Origin: Dreissena polymorpha
Lineage: Eukaryota > Mollusca > Bivalvia > Myida > Dreissenidae
Length of the DNA: 64,000 nucleotides
Assembly (NCBI RefSeq): GCF_020536995.1
Contig: NC_068359.1
Span: forward strand, 70,713,610 to 70,777,609
Direction: 5' to 3'
Shown: one piece after another, positions 11,372 to 23,337 of the stretch
Layout of the letters: every line of letters starts with the position of its first letter
How positions within the stretch are numbered: position 1 is the stretch's first letter
Notes under the pieces: model-generated
The model's input: the letters and a program-made list of their open reading frames with translations, nothing else
The model's database searches: none
Told to the model about the DNA's origin: nothing
Program-made: the position numbers and the translations under genes

Positions 11372-12783
11372 GCGATAACAAGGCAGTCACTTCGAGGTTC
11401 AAAAAGTGAACATTCAAATCAATCTCCGATATTTTTGTATCGTAGATCTAACGTTATAGCGTCTTTTGTGTGGCTAATGCACGGGTACAGAATCTAATGG
11501 GGCAAACCTCCTTTAGTATTATAAATGTGACCCACTGTGAGAAAACAAATACTAGGGTGTAAAAACAACTACGTTAATGTTAAAAATTGCGCGCGTAACG
11601 ACATCGCGCATCAGTAACGTCGACGTCATTATGACGACTTTATGCATACATAAACCAATAATGCATAATGCATGTTCTAAGTTTCAAAGTGCAATGTTTT
11701 GCACAGCTATTGGAACAAACATGAATAAATATGCATAAATATATCAGGGTAAATACATCACACAAGTGATAACATCTACATGCATCTATAAGTCATAGCT
11801 GTTTAACCCAGTTTTTCACCTTAGATGACCTTTACATAACGCCAGCAGACCCGAATGAATAAACACCATTCATTCTATTAGGCTGATTTTAGCATTATTC
11901 ACCGGAACATTAGAAACATCACCGCGTTTTTGAAGTATAGTATGTTACACTGTTCAGTGTAGAGAAATGCGAACTACTCTCTTTGGTTCATACGAAACAT
12001 AGAAACACATTTTGACCCAGTTACAATTAAGCATAACCGGTAAGTTTCATCCCCAATTCCACAATACCTTCATGGTTACTGCTGGGTCAGTAAATCGCAA
12101 GTGGAAGACGGCGTGTACTATCAATAAACTCATTATGTTGATAACCCAGAAATGCTTTAAATATATCAAATAACACTAATTTTATGGAAAGACATTAATG
12201 ACAACCTTCGATAAATGTCATTTGTTTTGTATTGTGAGACAAAACCACCGAAATAGTATAGTGTCCCTGATAGAAGGGAAATCGTTTAATTATCTAGCCA
12301 CACATTCATGACGAACGCGGTCAGTTTTTCTGAAAATCGTTTCTGCCAGCCAGAATAGGCTACCGGCATTTGCCAGTTTGCTCTAAATAACACAGTGTTT
12401 AAAATGGAAAGCAACGTAGTTTGATGCTCAATTTACAAGACGCAATTAGATTTTTAAAGACCCGCGTCATTCGAAAATGGGTCAAATGCAATAGGCTGCC
12501 AGTGTAGCTCCAGCCCAGCATGCGCATCCGCGCAATCTTGTCACGATATGTATACCGAAGAGGATACTCAAAATATACCATGAAACCATGTGTGTGTGTG
12601 TTTTTTTTATTAAGGAAAGCGTTGCGAAAATACGAATGCTGGGCTCGAGCTACGCTGGACCCATATGCCATAAGACCAAATTTCGAATTACGCGGATATA
12701 ACAGTGTTATTTGAGTGTTTGGAAAGAAAACTGCGTATTAATGATTAGATGAACACGTATAATAAAAATTAATATACTTTATA
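11372..12783 (+). other. Intergenic: continuation of recurring 3' block, then unassigned
   Basis: 11372-11620 continues the 3' flank block (landmark AACAAATACTAGGGTGTAA, also at 52590 and, diverged, at 40216). The rest, to 12720, has no recognisable gene. Overlapping opposite-strand open frames at 12399-12714 look spurious. From ~12740 the sequence resembles the end of intron 4 in gene E (landmark ATGAACACGTAT, also near 48872), so fragment B starts here. Confidence 0.5.
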
Positions 12784-13868
12784 GTTTATCCCAGTCGTAC
12801 ACTTTTGCCCCGATAAGCCTGCGTTTGTTTATAAACAATTAACGCATTTTCCATTTTTCATTTCTTGGTACGGTATTACAATCAAGTAGTGTTATTCAAT
12901 TGAGAAATTTACATAGTCAGCAAGTAGTGTTATTAAATTGAGAAATCAACATAGTCAGTAAACATTAACGATTTGTGTCACTCCACACATTCAATTTTCA
13001 GAAAAAAATGTATCATGTGTCACATTTATAACGCTTTGTAGTTTGTATAATATTTTGGTGATTAAATCGATTATGTGCAGAAGTGTAGTATACACTATTC
13101 CTTTTATTTCACATAAAACTGTTTAAAACTGCACAGCATAGTATTTGCAGATGGAAGCCTGGCAGCTTGTTTGTATTTCGATAAAGTTTAAGGAATGGCA
13201 CAACTTCACAATAGTTGACCACAATTGGTCCATTTTGTCAAGAAAATTGCTTTGAACATTGATGCCAGTTTGTTTGACATTAAGCTTTAGTAACGTCATC
13301 AACCTGGTTAGGATAACTATGTGAGTATTGGTCTCGTTAAAATTTAAAATGGTTCAATCTGTTTGTTCTTTAAATCATGTTTTCATGTTTCTTTCAATAT
13401 TTTAGATCTCCTCATATGTTATGTTTTGAAGAAGTAGCAATAAACGCTCTAGCTTTTTTCTGTAAGCGAACTAAAGCATAATTGTGTTGATTGTTTAATG
13501 CGATTGTAGGAATTCCACAAGCGGCTTTGCTCATCAAACTCGGCCTGGCCTGTCAGGATGCTGCCAGTACACTCTCCAACGTGTTAACCAGGAAGAAAAG
13601 TGAGGGCGATATGCACATGAACAAAGTATTCAACATGTTCGGTTTGCCTAGAAACCATGTATTTTCGGTGAAAAACTACCAGAATAAGTCGGAGCTAGAT
13701 GACAACATTAGCATTTTGATTTAGCTTGCACTGCGCCAGCTACTCTACTTTGCAGAGGATTACTTACAGGTTCCTCGGGACATACAGAAGGCGTGCAATC
13801 TCTCCGATGAGAACAAACGAGAACCACTTAAAAATGCAATTGCAACAAAAAATGATACAGTGAATTGA
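12784..13868 (+). pseudogene. IFI44-like 3' fragment B (exon 5 relic and exon 6)
   Basis: 12784-12835 matches the first third of exon 5 of gene A (YNPSRTLLPR-type relic of FNPVVQFCPDHPAFVYK). It then jumps straight into intron-like sequence, so most of exon 5 is deleted. Exon 6 homology runs 13508-13868: GIPQAALLIKLGLACQDAASTLSNVL, then GLPRNHVFSVKNYQNKSELDDNISIL. In it TKVD has become IKLG, three extra bases are inserted near 13610, and a frame-breaking change near 13722 ends the open frame. No TLDc or P-loop exon lies upstream. It is a decayed 3' end left by duplication, closest to gene A. Confidence 0.88.
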
Positions 13869-14820
13869 ATTTTTAGCATCGACTATTTAAAGCAGTAAAT
13901 AAGATACTATACTAATTTCTTTGTAGACAAATGTTTTATTGTTCGTTTTGTATTGGTGATGGTTGATTGCATATATAACTAAAGTGTTTACTTTAATTTT
14001 GTATCGATATGTTACTAAAGGTATAGACCCCCTAAAGTAAAAAAAAGTATTTTATGTTATTCTGAATGTCAAATAGCTGTAAAAATGCCACTATCCATGA
14101 AATCGTAATATGCTCATGCAATTGCATTCAAATTTCATAAAATATAATTTACATTGATTTTTCATGTATTTTGAAATAAAATACTTTTTGGTTTTTTGCT
14201 TAATGTCGACAAATGATTTTTCTTTAAATATATGAATGTAATTAATTTATGTTCATATCATATACGAGCTGTTTCATTTCTTATGGATAATCAGACCAGT
14301 TTATGAACATAATCAACGAATAACCGCGCATCATTGGTCATTTTCACATAATGAAACATGACGCAATATATATTTACGAACATTTATTGGTATCAGAATT
14401 GTAATATGCATATTAACAGTCTACAGTTTGTTTTTACATATTAAGTTACATTTTTAAAATAAAAAAACTATTGTAATAAAACTAAATATATGTACTGACA
14501 TACGTAGTTGTAAATGGTGAAATTAAGATTAAGATGAACTTACAACTAATTAAACAATAGTTTGTTCATCTTGTGATAAGGCAATTTTCTTAATGTAAAA
14601 GCATATATAGTACAATTGATGTTATATTCACCACACTAGTCATACATCTATGTTTTAAATTATTAAAATTGCCTTACAAATGAATCTTCCGCAATTTGAA
14701 TTATATGGTCAAGTGTTTGTACTTTTTACCTTATTTAGATCCTATAAATGTAATATACAATACTCAATATATGCGTTTGTATAAATGTTTTAAAGCATAA
14801 CATCAAATTGTGTTGATCCA
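13869..14820 (+). other. Intergenic, fragment B 3' side
   Basis: AT-rich sequence without a convincing open frame or known repeat. Confidence 0.5.
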
Positions 14821-15022
14821 TGCGTGTTTAAACCGTTCAACGATACTGTCACATGAGTGTATTTTGAACTACTTACTCCCTTTGATTTTGATAAACGATA
14901 ACATGATATCAGTGTTACTTTGAAATTTTGTGTTGCATTATAACACAGAACGGAAGTGACTGCGTGAGTATTTGTTCAAAAACGAAACTAACTACTGGTC
15001 TTGGTTGCAGTATATCAGGTAA
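14821..15022 (+). promoter_or_regulatory. Putative promoter and non-coding first exon, block P1
   Basis: One of four related blocks (others near 15840-16047, 44325-44501 and 60960-61060) found only upstream of TLDc exons. It has a conserved GTTTAAACCGTTCAACGATA-type start, an IRF/ISRE-like CAAAAACGAAACTAAC at 14977-14992, and a likely donor ATCAG|GTAAAC at 15018/15019. I infer a promoter with a 5' UTR exon that splices to the ATG-bearing exon. There is no transcript evidence. Confidence 0.42.
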
Positions 15023-15838
15023 ACAAAAGTCCTGATATTGGTTATAAGGAACATGTAAGGCTTGGTTTAATATGTTCATGTACGCTATCAGTGTACTGTC
15101 TGTATGTGTAAAATCGTCTTAATTGTAGCGTGTTTCATTTTGATTGTTTTGTTTATCAAATATTACAGATCAAATATTTTCCGAAAACTGCTTTCATGTA
15201 AAAGACTTGGGACAATAATACGAAGCATTAATTTGGAATCGGTTTATTTGTGCTAGCAAGGTCTAGGGGAAAACGTGGCAAATTCGAACGAAAAATACAA
15301 ATAATATTATGCATTGTATAGATGAATTGCAAATTTATTAAACATAAAAAACGCAGTTAAGTGTGCATGGGTACGAAAACGAAAGTACAGATCCCCCTAC
15401 CAGATGTTAATATAGTAAGCACCTTTTTAGTAACCCAGATGAACACATTTTTGCTCTACTAATATGCTGTGAAATTCCCTATTAAATATGTTTCGAGAAC
15501 TAAAAGATAGTTTTAATTGTAATATCATTGATGTTTCAACAATTGAAAATAACCTTATGCAATCAATCACACTGTGCTTCCGTGTATGAAATGGTATATT
15601 TCTCATACAATAATTGAAAATAAAATTTAAATGATCCTCTTACACGCCTTTTAACTTGTTTAGTGTGTAAATTTCTTATAAATGGATTAAGTGACGCACA
15701 GAACGCTACCTGCGTAAAGAAACTTTCATTAAACCTGTATCTTTCAACGTGTAGAAAGCATTGTACGCATCATATAATATGCCACTATTATAATCAATAG
15801 TAACGTTTTAATCCAACTTTTATATGCATTCAACTCAT
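15023..15838 (+). other. Sequence between the two promoter blocks
   Basis: It follows P1 and is homologous to the sequence after P2 (landmark CAAGGTCTAGG at 15257 and 16276, 1019 bp apart). P1 plus its downstream sequence is therefore a ~1 kb tandem duplication. No open frame is seen. Confidence 0.6.
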
Positions 15839-16047
15839 ATCTACTTGGTCCAGCCGTGTTAATCCCGTTCAATGATAATGTCACACGTTTTTATTTTAAA
15901 CGACTAACTACCCGTGAATTCGACATTTGATAAACGATAGCGTGATACGAGTTCTACTTTGAGCTATCGATTTGAGTACACGCAGTTACTGGGTGCGCAT
16001 GCGAGCAAAAGGAAATTGGAACGTCGTGGTTGAGGTTCATCAGGTAA
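15839..16047 (+). promoter_or_regulatory. Putative promoter and non-coding first exon, block P2 (gene C)
   Basis: Tandem copy of P1. The A-rich GAAA motif is CAAAAGGAAATTGG at 16006-16019, weaker than in P1. The likely donor is TCATCAG|GTAAAC at 16043/16044. It is the nearest such block to gene C, about 4.1 kb before its ATG. The LINE at 17130-19771 accounts for most of that distance. Confidence 0.42.
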
Positions 16048-17115
16048 ACACACTAAAGTAATTTTATTTTACCTCCTTATAACAAATATAAGTTTATAGA
16101 TAATGGGGAACATATATTTATGTACGCAATTCATAGTAAGTGTATATGTATTACATCGTGAATGTTTCTTTTATCAAATATTACAGATTATTTACAAAAT
16201 GACTTAGGGCGTATTAGGCTTACGACGAGAATATGAATCATCTATAAAACAAAAATAAGTGTTATTTACATTTAGCAAGGTCTAGGAAAGAAAGTGGCGA
16301 ATAACACATTTTGAAACAATTTATGTATTGTAGATGCCCCTTGTACAATTAAAAGGAATGCATTAATGATAAATGCATATCAACAAGTCTTATAGAATAT
16401 CGATTTATTTAAAAATGGAGTAAAACGAAAACGAACTAAACTACGCGGATGCAAAATGATAGGTTTTGATGTTCCAATATGTTTCCCATTTATGAAAAAA
16501 TTGGAACACGGACATAATAAAAAACTAAACAATAAACTATTCTGATAAACACTTATCTCTGACGGTTATGAACATATAACATCATCTTTTTGCAAGCGAT
16601 CGATGTTTTAATATAAAAATACACATTCGATTAATGTCTTAATTTTTTTGTCAAACTTTGATTTTCAAGTTTAGAATTTTTTGCATCGCTTTTGGCAATA
16701 CTTAAAACGATAAATATCTTTCAACATATATTGCGAACGCTGTTCCTATACATCCCGACCACGTGTTATTTTGTAGTAAGTTAATGGCAAGTGATAAAAT
16801 TTCATTGATCTAACCACTAGTGCATCACAATGTCTTTCACATTTATACAAAGATCTAAAAAAATGTATTCAATACAAACACCACGAGTAAAAATCTAAAC
16901 GCAAACACATGTGTATGTATAATTATTAACCTGTTACACAAAAATGTTTACTCTCAAATATCATCACTCACTTACACAGTCGCTGAATCAAGTTTGTATA
17001 CACTCACTGTTGTAATAATTAAGGCGTTTTACCGATCTAGGGTTTACTCGATAACAATCTCACTTACTACTCAATCAATCGATTCTTCTTACAAACAAGA
17101 ACTCGAGTTTTCAGT
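16048..17115 (+). other. Putative 5' intron of gene C, left of the LINE
   Basis: No gene is seen. From ~16373 it is the partner of 1049-1786. The first 325 bp match the region after P1. Confidence 0.55.
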
Positions 17116-17129
17116 AACTCTCGGCCAAA

Positions 17130-19771
17130 CTCTTGGTAAAGGCTTACTCACTGAGTTGCAAAAACAAAGCATTATTACAAATCTACCTAAACAAGGAAAA
17201 GATTTAGATTATCTCGCAAACTGGAGACTTATAAGTTTATTAAATACAAACTATAAATTTGCTACAAAAGCCATCGCAAACCGAATTAAACAATGCTTAC
17301 CTGAAACTATATGCTTTGACCGAACCGGATATATGAAAAATCGATACATTGGAGAAAATGTCCGTTTGATATTTGATGTTATAGAACACTTAAATGCAAC
17401 AGAAAAACCTGGACTGTTATTTTTGCAGATTTTGAAAAGCTTTTAACAGCTTAAACCATACATTTATTATTAAATGTCTTAAGAAATTGTTTTTGGGTCA
17501 AATCGCATCCAGTGGATCGAAGTATTTTGCACTAACATGAAAAGTCTTATAATAAACAACGGGCATCTTTCAGATAGTTATGAAATTAAAAAAGGAGTCA
17601 GACGAGGCTGCCCATTATCATCCACATTATTTATTATATGCTTGCAACTTTTGTCAAACTATACTGAGAAAAATAGCAAAATTAAAGGCATAAATGTATT
17701 GAAAAAAGAAATAAAACAAACCTCCTTCGCCGATGACATAACTTCTTTTCATCAATGGATGCGAGCAATCATTTAAAACATTAGTGGAAACCCTGACAGA
17801 ATTTAAAAAGATATCTGGCTTTAACCTTAATACCGCGAAATAAGCGTTATTACGAATTGGATCCTTGAACAAAACCAACACCAAATTCTGCAATTAAAGC
17901 CATTTTATTTGGACATCTCCAGAAACAAAAACTGTAGGAATCACTTTTGTAACCAAAGTGATTTGAATGTACAAAATTATTTAATCCCAAAGCTGAATGA
18001 GTTTAAAACATGTTAAAACAATGTCAACACAGGAAACTTTCCATAATGGGCAAAATTACTGTCATTACAACGTTTGCGTTGCCAAAATTAATATACCCAT
18101 TTTCAGTTTAACTGAACCCTTCTAGCATAATACTGAATAATAAAAAAAACAACAGTATATTTAACTTTATATGGAATAACAAGCCTGGCAAAATTAAAAG
18201 AAACATTTTGTATAAAAAGTATGAAAGTGGTGGTTTAAACCTTACAAACATTAATAAATTCTTAACTTCAATAAAAAGTAGCTTGATAAAAAGATATTTA
18301 CACTCAGAAAACTGTGGTAAATGGAAAATTTTATAGGACTTGAGATTAAATTAATATGGAAACGAACTAATTTTTGAAAGTGAACTCAGTGAAAAAACTA
18401 TAACAGAAAAAAGCGGAGGGAACACTTTTCTTCACGACGTCATTACATTGTGGTATGCAGCAAATGCAATATACAAGTCACAGCATTCACAAAAACGCAT
18501 CAAAAAGGAAATGATATGGAACAACAAGTCAATAACCGCCAACGGAAAAACATTATTTTATCGCGATTGGTATGACAGAGGTATAAAATAAATTTGTCAA
18601 CTTTTTGACTTTAGAAATAAAACGGTGTATAATTTTGAAAACATTAAATATCTCTACGACATCAATAACAACGACGTTATGAAATTCAATACCTTAATCA
18701 CATCAATCCCAGCAAAATATAAAACTGAAGAAAGCATTAATGACCTCGATATCAATCAACCAGACGAAACTTTGTCAAAAGAGTAATTCAAAACAAAATA
18801 CCCTCATACATTGACATACGATATTCAGTTGCAAAACGAGGACCATGACATTATATAAAACAAATGGAACACAAATTTTACCGATATAGACTCAACCACT
18901 TGGAATAAAATCGATATTGTACCCCAAATTTCAACCATCGACATGTCTTTACGCAGCTTTCAATATAAATGTATCATGCGACTTGTCCCCCACAAATACA
19001 TATCATTTAAATGCAAACTTAGCAACAGCACATTGTGTGATTTCTGTCAATCACATATTGAAACAATAGACCACTTATTTTGGGAGTGCCAACACGTTCA
19101 AATGATATGGAAAAAAATGGAAACATTTCTGGTCAGTAAAAACATATTAATTAAAATTAATAACACCAATGCTTTCTTTGGATGCACTGAAAAAACTACA
19201 CTCAGATGTATTTAACTTTATTATGATGCTATTAAAATCTTTTATATTTAACATGAAATACACAAAATGCATACCAACCTGTCCTCACTTTATTGAATAC
19301 CTAAATACGGGAATATAAATTGATTGTGAGATTTCCCTCGTAAAAAATAAATATAAGCAACACCAAAAAATGGGTTCAATTCAGGCGATTCATACCTTCT
19401 ACAAACCATAAATAATGATATTTATACAAATTTTATGGCAAAACAATTAAAAATAATCTTTCTCAAAAGAAAAATAAAAACAACATTTCGATTGAAACAC
19501 ACCATGTTGTAAAATATTTCTTGTATTTAATTGTTATAGATATAAAACCACTATGTTTCGTAAAGATAACAGATTTGCTGTAAATCACAAACTTCTTTAT
19601 ATGACATTGACACTGTCAACATTATAATGTATTCACGCATACGCTAAACATTGACATGTTTAAGTACAAAATATTACATATTTTCAAACACTTTCTTATG
19701 TATTTCGTTTTCTGGTAATTATCGATGTAAACTACATTGTAAAGACATATGAGAAATAAATGAGAAAAAAA
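17130..19771 (+). mobile_element. 5'-truncated L1/Tx1-like LINE in the 5' intron of gene C
   Basis: Same insertion as 1801-4445. Perfect 14-bp TSD AACTCTCGGCCAAA at 17116-17129 and 19772-19785, preceded by an A-rich tail. RT segments: LQKQSIITNLPKQGKD then NWRLISLLNTNYKFATKAI (17154-17270), KKGVRRGCPLSSTLFI (~17590-17640) and SFADDI near 17730. The zf-RVT segment LCDFCQSHIETIDHLFWECQ (19033-19092) still has its Cys/His set, unlike the left copy, where a stop follows HLF. Several frameshifts and stops make it inactive. Confidence 0.92.
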
Positions 19772-19785
19772 AACTCTCGGCCAAA

Positions 19786-20168
19786 TTGATGCATCAACTT
19801 TATAAAGCACTCATAAAATAACTAAATACATACATAAAACTTACTGACGTACATTTAACTTAAACATTCATTATTTATTTAGCTTTCCACGTAAATTTAC
19901 TATGTCATATTAAAGTAAAAAACACCAAACACCAGCAATACATAGTTTGAAAGTCACGTTATTTTTAAATCAATGAATCGCCAAAAAACACTTACTTTAA
20001 ATCTTAAAATGAGAACGACTCTGTCACTGATTTTGTCATATGATATACACGTTGTAAAAGGCAAAATTACGTCTGGAACAAGTAGACGTATACATACATT
20101 TTTACATTAACTGTCCCTAATGAAAGTACTGATTGTAATTATACTATAGTTTTGCTTTAGATTAGATA
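19786..20168 (+). other. Gene C intron sequence before the TLDc exon
   Basis: Partner of 4460-4841, ending in TTTGCTTTAG. No coding signal is seen. Confidence 0.55.
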
Positions 20169-20698
20169 ATGGCGGGACAGTTGTCAGATAAGTACATGGG
20201 TCAGCTAGAGTCCTGGATTGGTACGGGACCCAAGATCTTCACCCTTCTCTACCAAATAACCAGGGACGGGTGTAACGCTACAACATTCCACCAGAAGTGT
20301 GATAATCAGGGACCCACTGTGACGGTGCTGTACAACCAACAAGGATCGGTGTATCGGGGGTATGGGAGTTTGAACTGGAACAGCAGCAGCTCGAATATAA
20401 AAGATGCAAACGCGTTTATCTTTCAACTAAGGTATTCCGGCAGCGATAAACCAACCAAGTTTGCAATAATAGATAAGCATACACAATATGGTTTGAATGG
20501 ACATCCTACATACGGGCCAACGTTTGGTGGTGGACATGATCTACAAGCATTCACTGGTACAGTGAACAAGCTCTGGTGTTTTTTTCGCTTTAAACGGCTA
20601 CATGAATGCACATTCCTTCGACTACCAAGGCCTTACTGTCGACAATATAAACAATGGCAACTTGCAAGTGACCGAACTAGAGGTATACGCCATAACAA
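20169..20698 (+). pseudogene. Gene C coding exon 1: TLDc domain with frameshifted C-terminus
   Basis: Clean through MAGQLSDKYMGQLESWIGTG, LYQITRDGCNATTFHQK, VTVLYNQQGS and AFIFQLRYSGSDKPTK. Near 20570 there is a compensated indel pair. Near 20604-20618 two bases are missing relative to gene A, so the final ~30 residues read in the wrong frame, to a stop at 20712-20714. The donor is CAA|GTACGG rather than CAG|GTACGG, hence weaker. Confidence 0.83.
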
Positions 20699-22778
20699 GT
20701 ACGGCATTCTGTAAAAAATGTGTTTTTTTCCGACGGTCTCATAATCGTAAAATATATATTTAGCACCCATCAATTCGAACTATATAGGGTATTTTGCGTT
20801 AAATATGCACATTTGCACTGTGTTATTGCAAAATGTTTATTGGACACCAGTAGCTGATTTTAAAATTAGATGAAAATAGATCTTTTGCTAAAGACAATTG
20901 GCTCATAATGTGTGTGTGTTTTTCCTTGCGTGTGTTTGTGAGAGCGTGTGTAGGAATGTAACGTAGTCTTAAATATTAAACGATATAAAATGCAATTTTG
21001 TTTTTTGTCTATTATACATTTTTTCTGCTTTTCCAAATTCTAGAGTTGGTCTTGTTTTGACAACTTTGAACAAAAATTACATAAACCATTAAAACAGGTT
21101 CCTTTGAATTAAAAGTTTACCCCGTATCGACTCGGCAATTCAGACAAGGTGTTACGCATTGTATATTCCATGTAATGGATCCGTGTGTTGACACCCAATT
21201 TAAGGAAACGTTCAGCAGTACTCCAATCATTTTTTACTTGTTTTGCTTTGTAACTATTTATAATTTGATTAATTTAAATTAATGATAACGCAGGCATAAA
21301 AGTACATAGTTGGTATGGTAAAACTTTATTTGAAAAAGCGTTATTCTGTAACCATATTAACACTGTTCTTTTATGTTCTAAATCTGTGATAAAACATATT
21401 TTAATAAGACGTATTGATGTTCAATGGTTATCACTATTTAATTGTAAGCGAATTTAAAGGGTCTGAACATTATGCAATTTATCAAATTAACTTATTTTAA
21501 CGCCAGCTAGCCGTTATACTCGTTATCAATGAAACAGCTCAGACCAAAGTACCGACTTGTATTAATATGATTTATTTTATTGCATGTGACCAACCTTGAA
21601 ACAAATCTACAGAATAGAATACATAGGGTTAGATATTTACTTAACGAACCCTGGTGTCCCTGTTCTTCTATGAATTAATGTACATGCGTTGCATTTACAG
21701 TACAGTGTTAATTAGAGTGTAAAACTCTAAACAGCACTGCACTTGCAACTACAAGTGAGACATTTAAGCCGTACAGGCTGCATGATCTAAAAAGAAAGAT
21801 ATAGATGCATATCATATTAACCTGAAACAAATATATTTTAAAATTATTAATTTACAAGGTCTTTGGATTGGATGATTGAGTATCTTCTGCAACATATTTA
21901 GGCGGTGACGTTATGACATTTATGTTTAGAACGTGTTAGGTTCGTGCAAAATGTGTTGCAATTATTGTATTCCGATGCGGTTAAAAATAAATGGCACGGG
22001 TTCAATTCCACACTTTCATTCTTTTACTGTAACCCTTTTTAAAAGTAGCATAAATACTCAAATTAACGAATATTTCGCAAAATATGTCGTAATATAAAAT
22101 TTACACGTAAGAAAATATGTGTTCCTTATAGCATTAGCCAATATGTCAACGCTTGATGTAGTATGGTAACAGATCTAACGAGATAAAAAAATGCTCGTTT
22201 TTATTTGTGTGTGGCATACTATATTCCATTTAATTGCCCCCGCAACAATATCTGTTCATATGATACACGAACACTTACTTGGTGTATGAACATCTGATGA
22301 ATACATGTATATCGTTCCGCAAAATAAGAGCATGTTTTTATCTTATAAAAATTATGTTATCAGACCACATCTAGCGTGGAAACGTTGGCAATAATTATTG
22401 ATAAGTGTTAACTTCTTTTATCGAAATATCGTACGAAATATTCGTTGATTCTTTTAAGGGTTTATGGGTTTTAAAGATTGATTACTTAATGTATTCTCTA
22501 ACGCAATATAACGCTATTCTGACACTGAACCCATATATGTACGGCCTTGTTAATGCCTTGAGCAAGCTACCTGTTTACAACACCGAAAATAAATTAGATA
22601 TACCCATATTTGAATTTGCATGCCGTATCGCTTATGCTGAGTGATTTCACACGTGTCATAACTTGTGAACTATAATCATCTGAAGTTAAGACAATGGAAT
22701 AGGCCTTTATCAAGTTTACCAAATCATTGTTAGACGTAATACTAATCTAAATGTTTGTGTATTACACATACTTCCTAG
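20699..22778 (+). other. Gene C intron 1
   Basis: The first ~490 bp match gene A intron 1 and the rest does not. Around 21940-22015 there is a weak tRNA-like 3' half (GGGTTCAATTCC), too degraded to call. The open frame at 22405-22644 has no recognisable family. The acceptor is TTCCTAG before 22779. Confidence 0.5.
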
Positions 22779-23337
22779 ATGGCCAACGGAAACAGTCGCC
22801 AGTTCTACAAACTTGGAGGAAACACCCAGAATGGAACGAAAAGGTATCGATCTCTCGATGCTGTGTTATAATATAGAATATAAACGTTAAATATGCACGC
22901 TAAATAACCATTTAGATTTGTAAACCTGATTTGACGTTGAACATCAAGTTAGATTTTTTAACATGTATACTGATAAAAATGATGAATTATTAATATGTCC
23001 CTTTTATTTTATATTTCAATCCATGGGAAACCTTTATACAAACACACTTTAACTACAAGCAATATAATCGTATACATGAATATTATTACCAGTTGAACGA
23101 ATATTTTCCATTTAACATACACCATTTACTTGATTTTAGTTCCTTGAGACGCTTACCGAGGAAATCGCATCGTTCAAACCTTCCGGCGAGTTGGGACTCT
23201 CAGATGTTCGTATCCTGATGCTGGGCCCAGTGGGGACGGGCAAGTCCAGCTTCTACAATACTATTAACTCAGTGTTCAAGGGTCGCATCACCCAAAGAGC
23301 GCCGAGTGGAATCGGTACCCAAAGCATAACAACTGCG

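Larger units (their letters stand above)
16373..21187 (+). repeat. Segmental duplication, right copy
   Basis: Partner of 1049-5875 on the same strand, about 15.3 kb away. It carries the same LINE, the same TSD and the TLDc exon of gene C. Differences are mostly single-base indels and substitutions. The match ends abruptly at 21187. Confidence 0.93.

Noticed and set aside
12399-12714. Overlapping open frames on both strands
   Set aside because: AT-rich intergenic DNA with no family resemblance; consistent with chance.
20205-20611. Antisense open frames across the TLDc exons (also at 5096-5287, 46452-46735, 62088-62464)
   Set aside because: Mirror frames of the TLDc coding exon, present in every copy because the sense strand is conserved.
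21935-22015. Possible tRNA-derived SINE
   Set aside because: Only a box B-like GGTTCAATTCC is convincing; box A and the body are not recognisable.
22405-22644. 79-residue open frame in gene C intron 1
   Set aside because: No homolog recognised, no counterpart in the paralogous introns, and no coding context.
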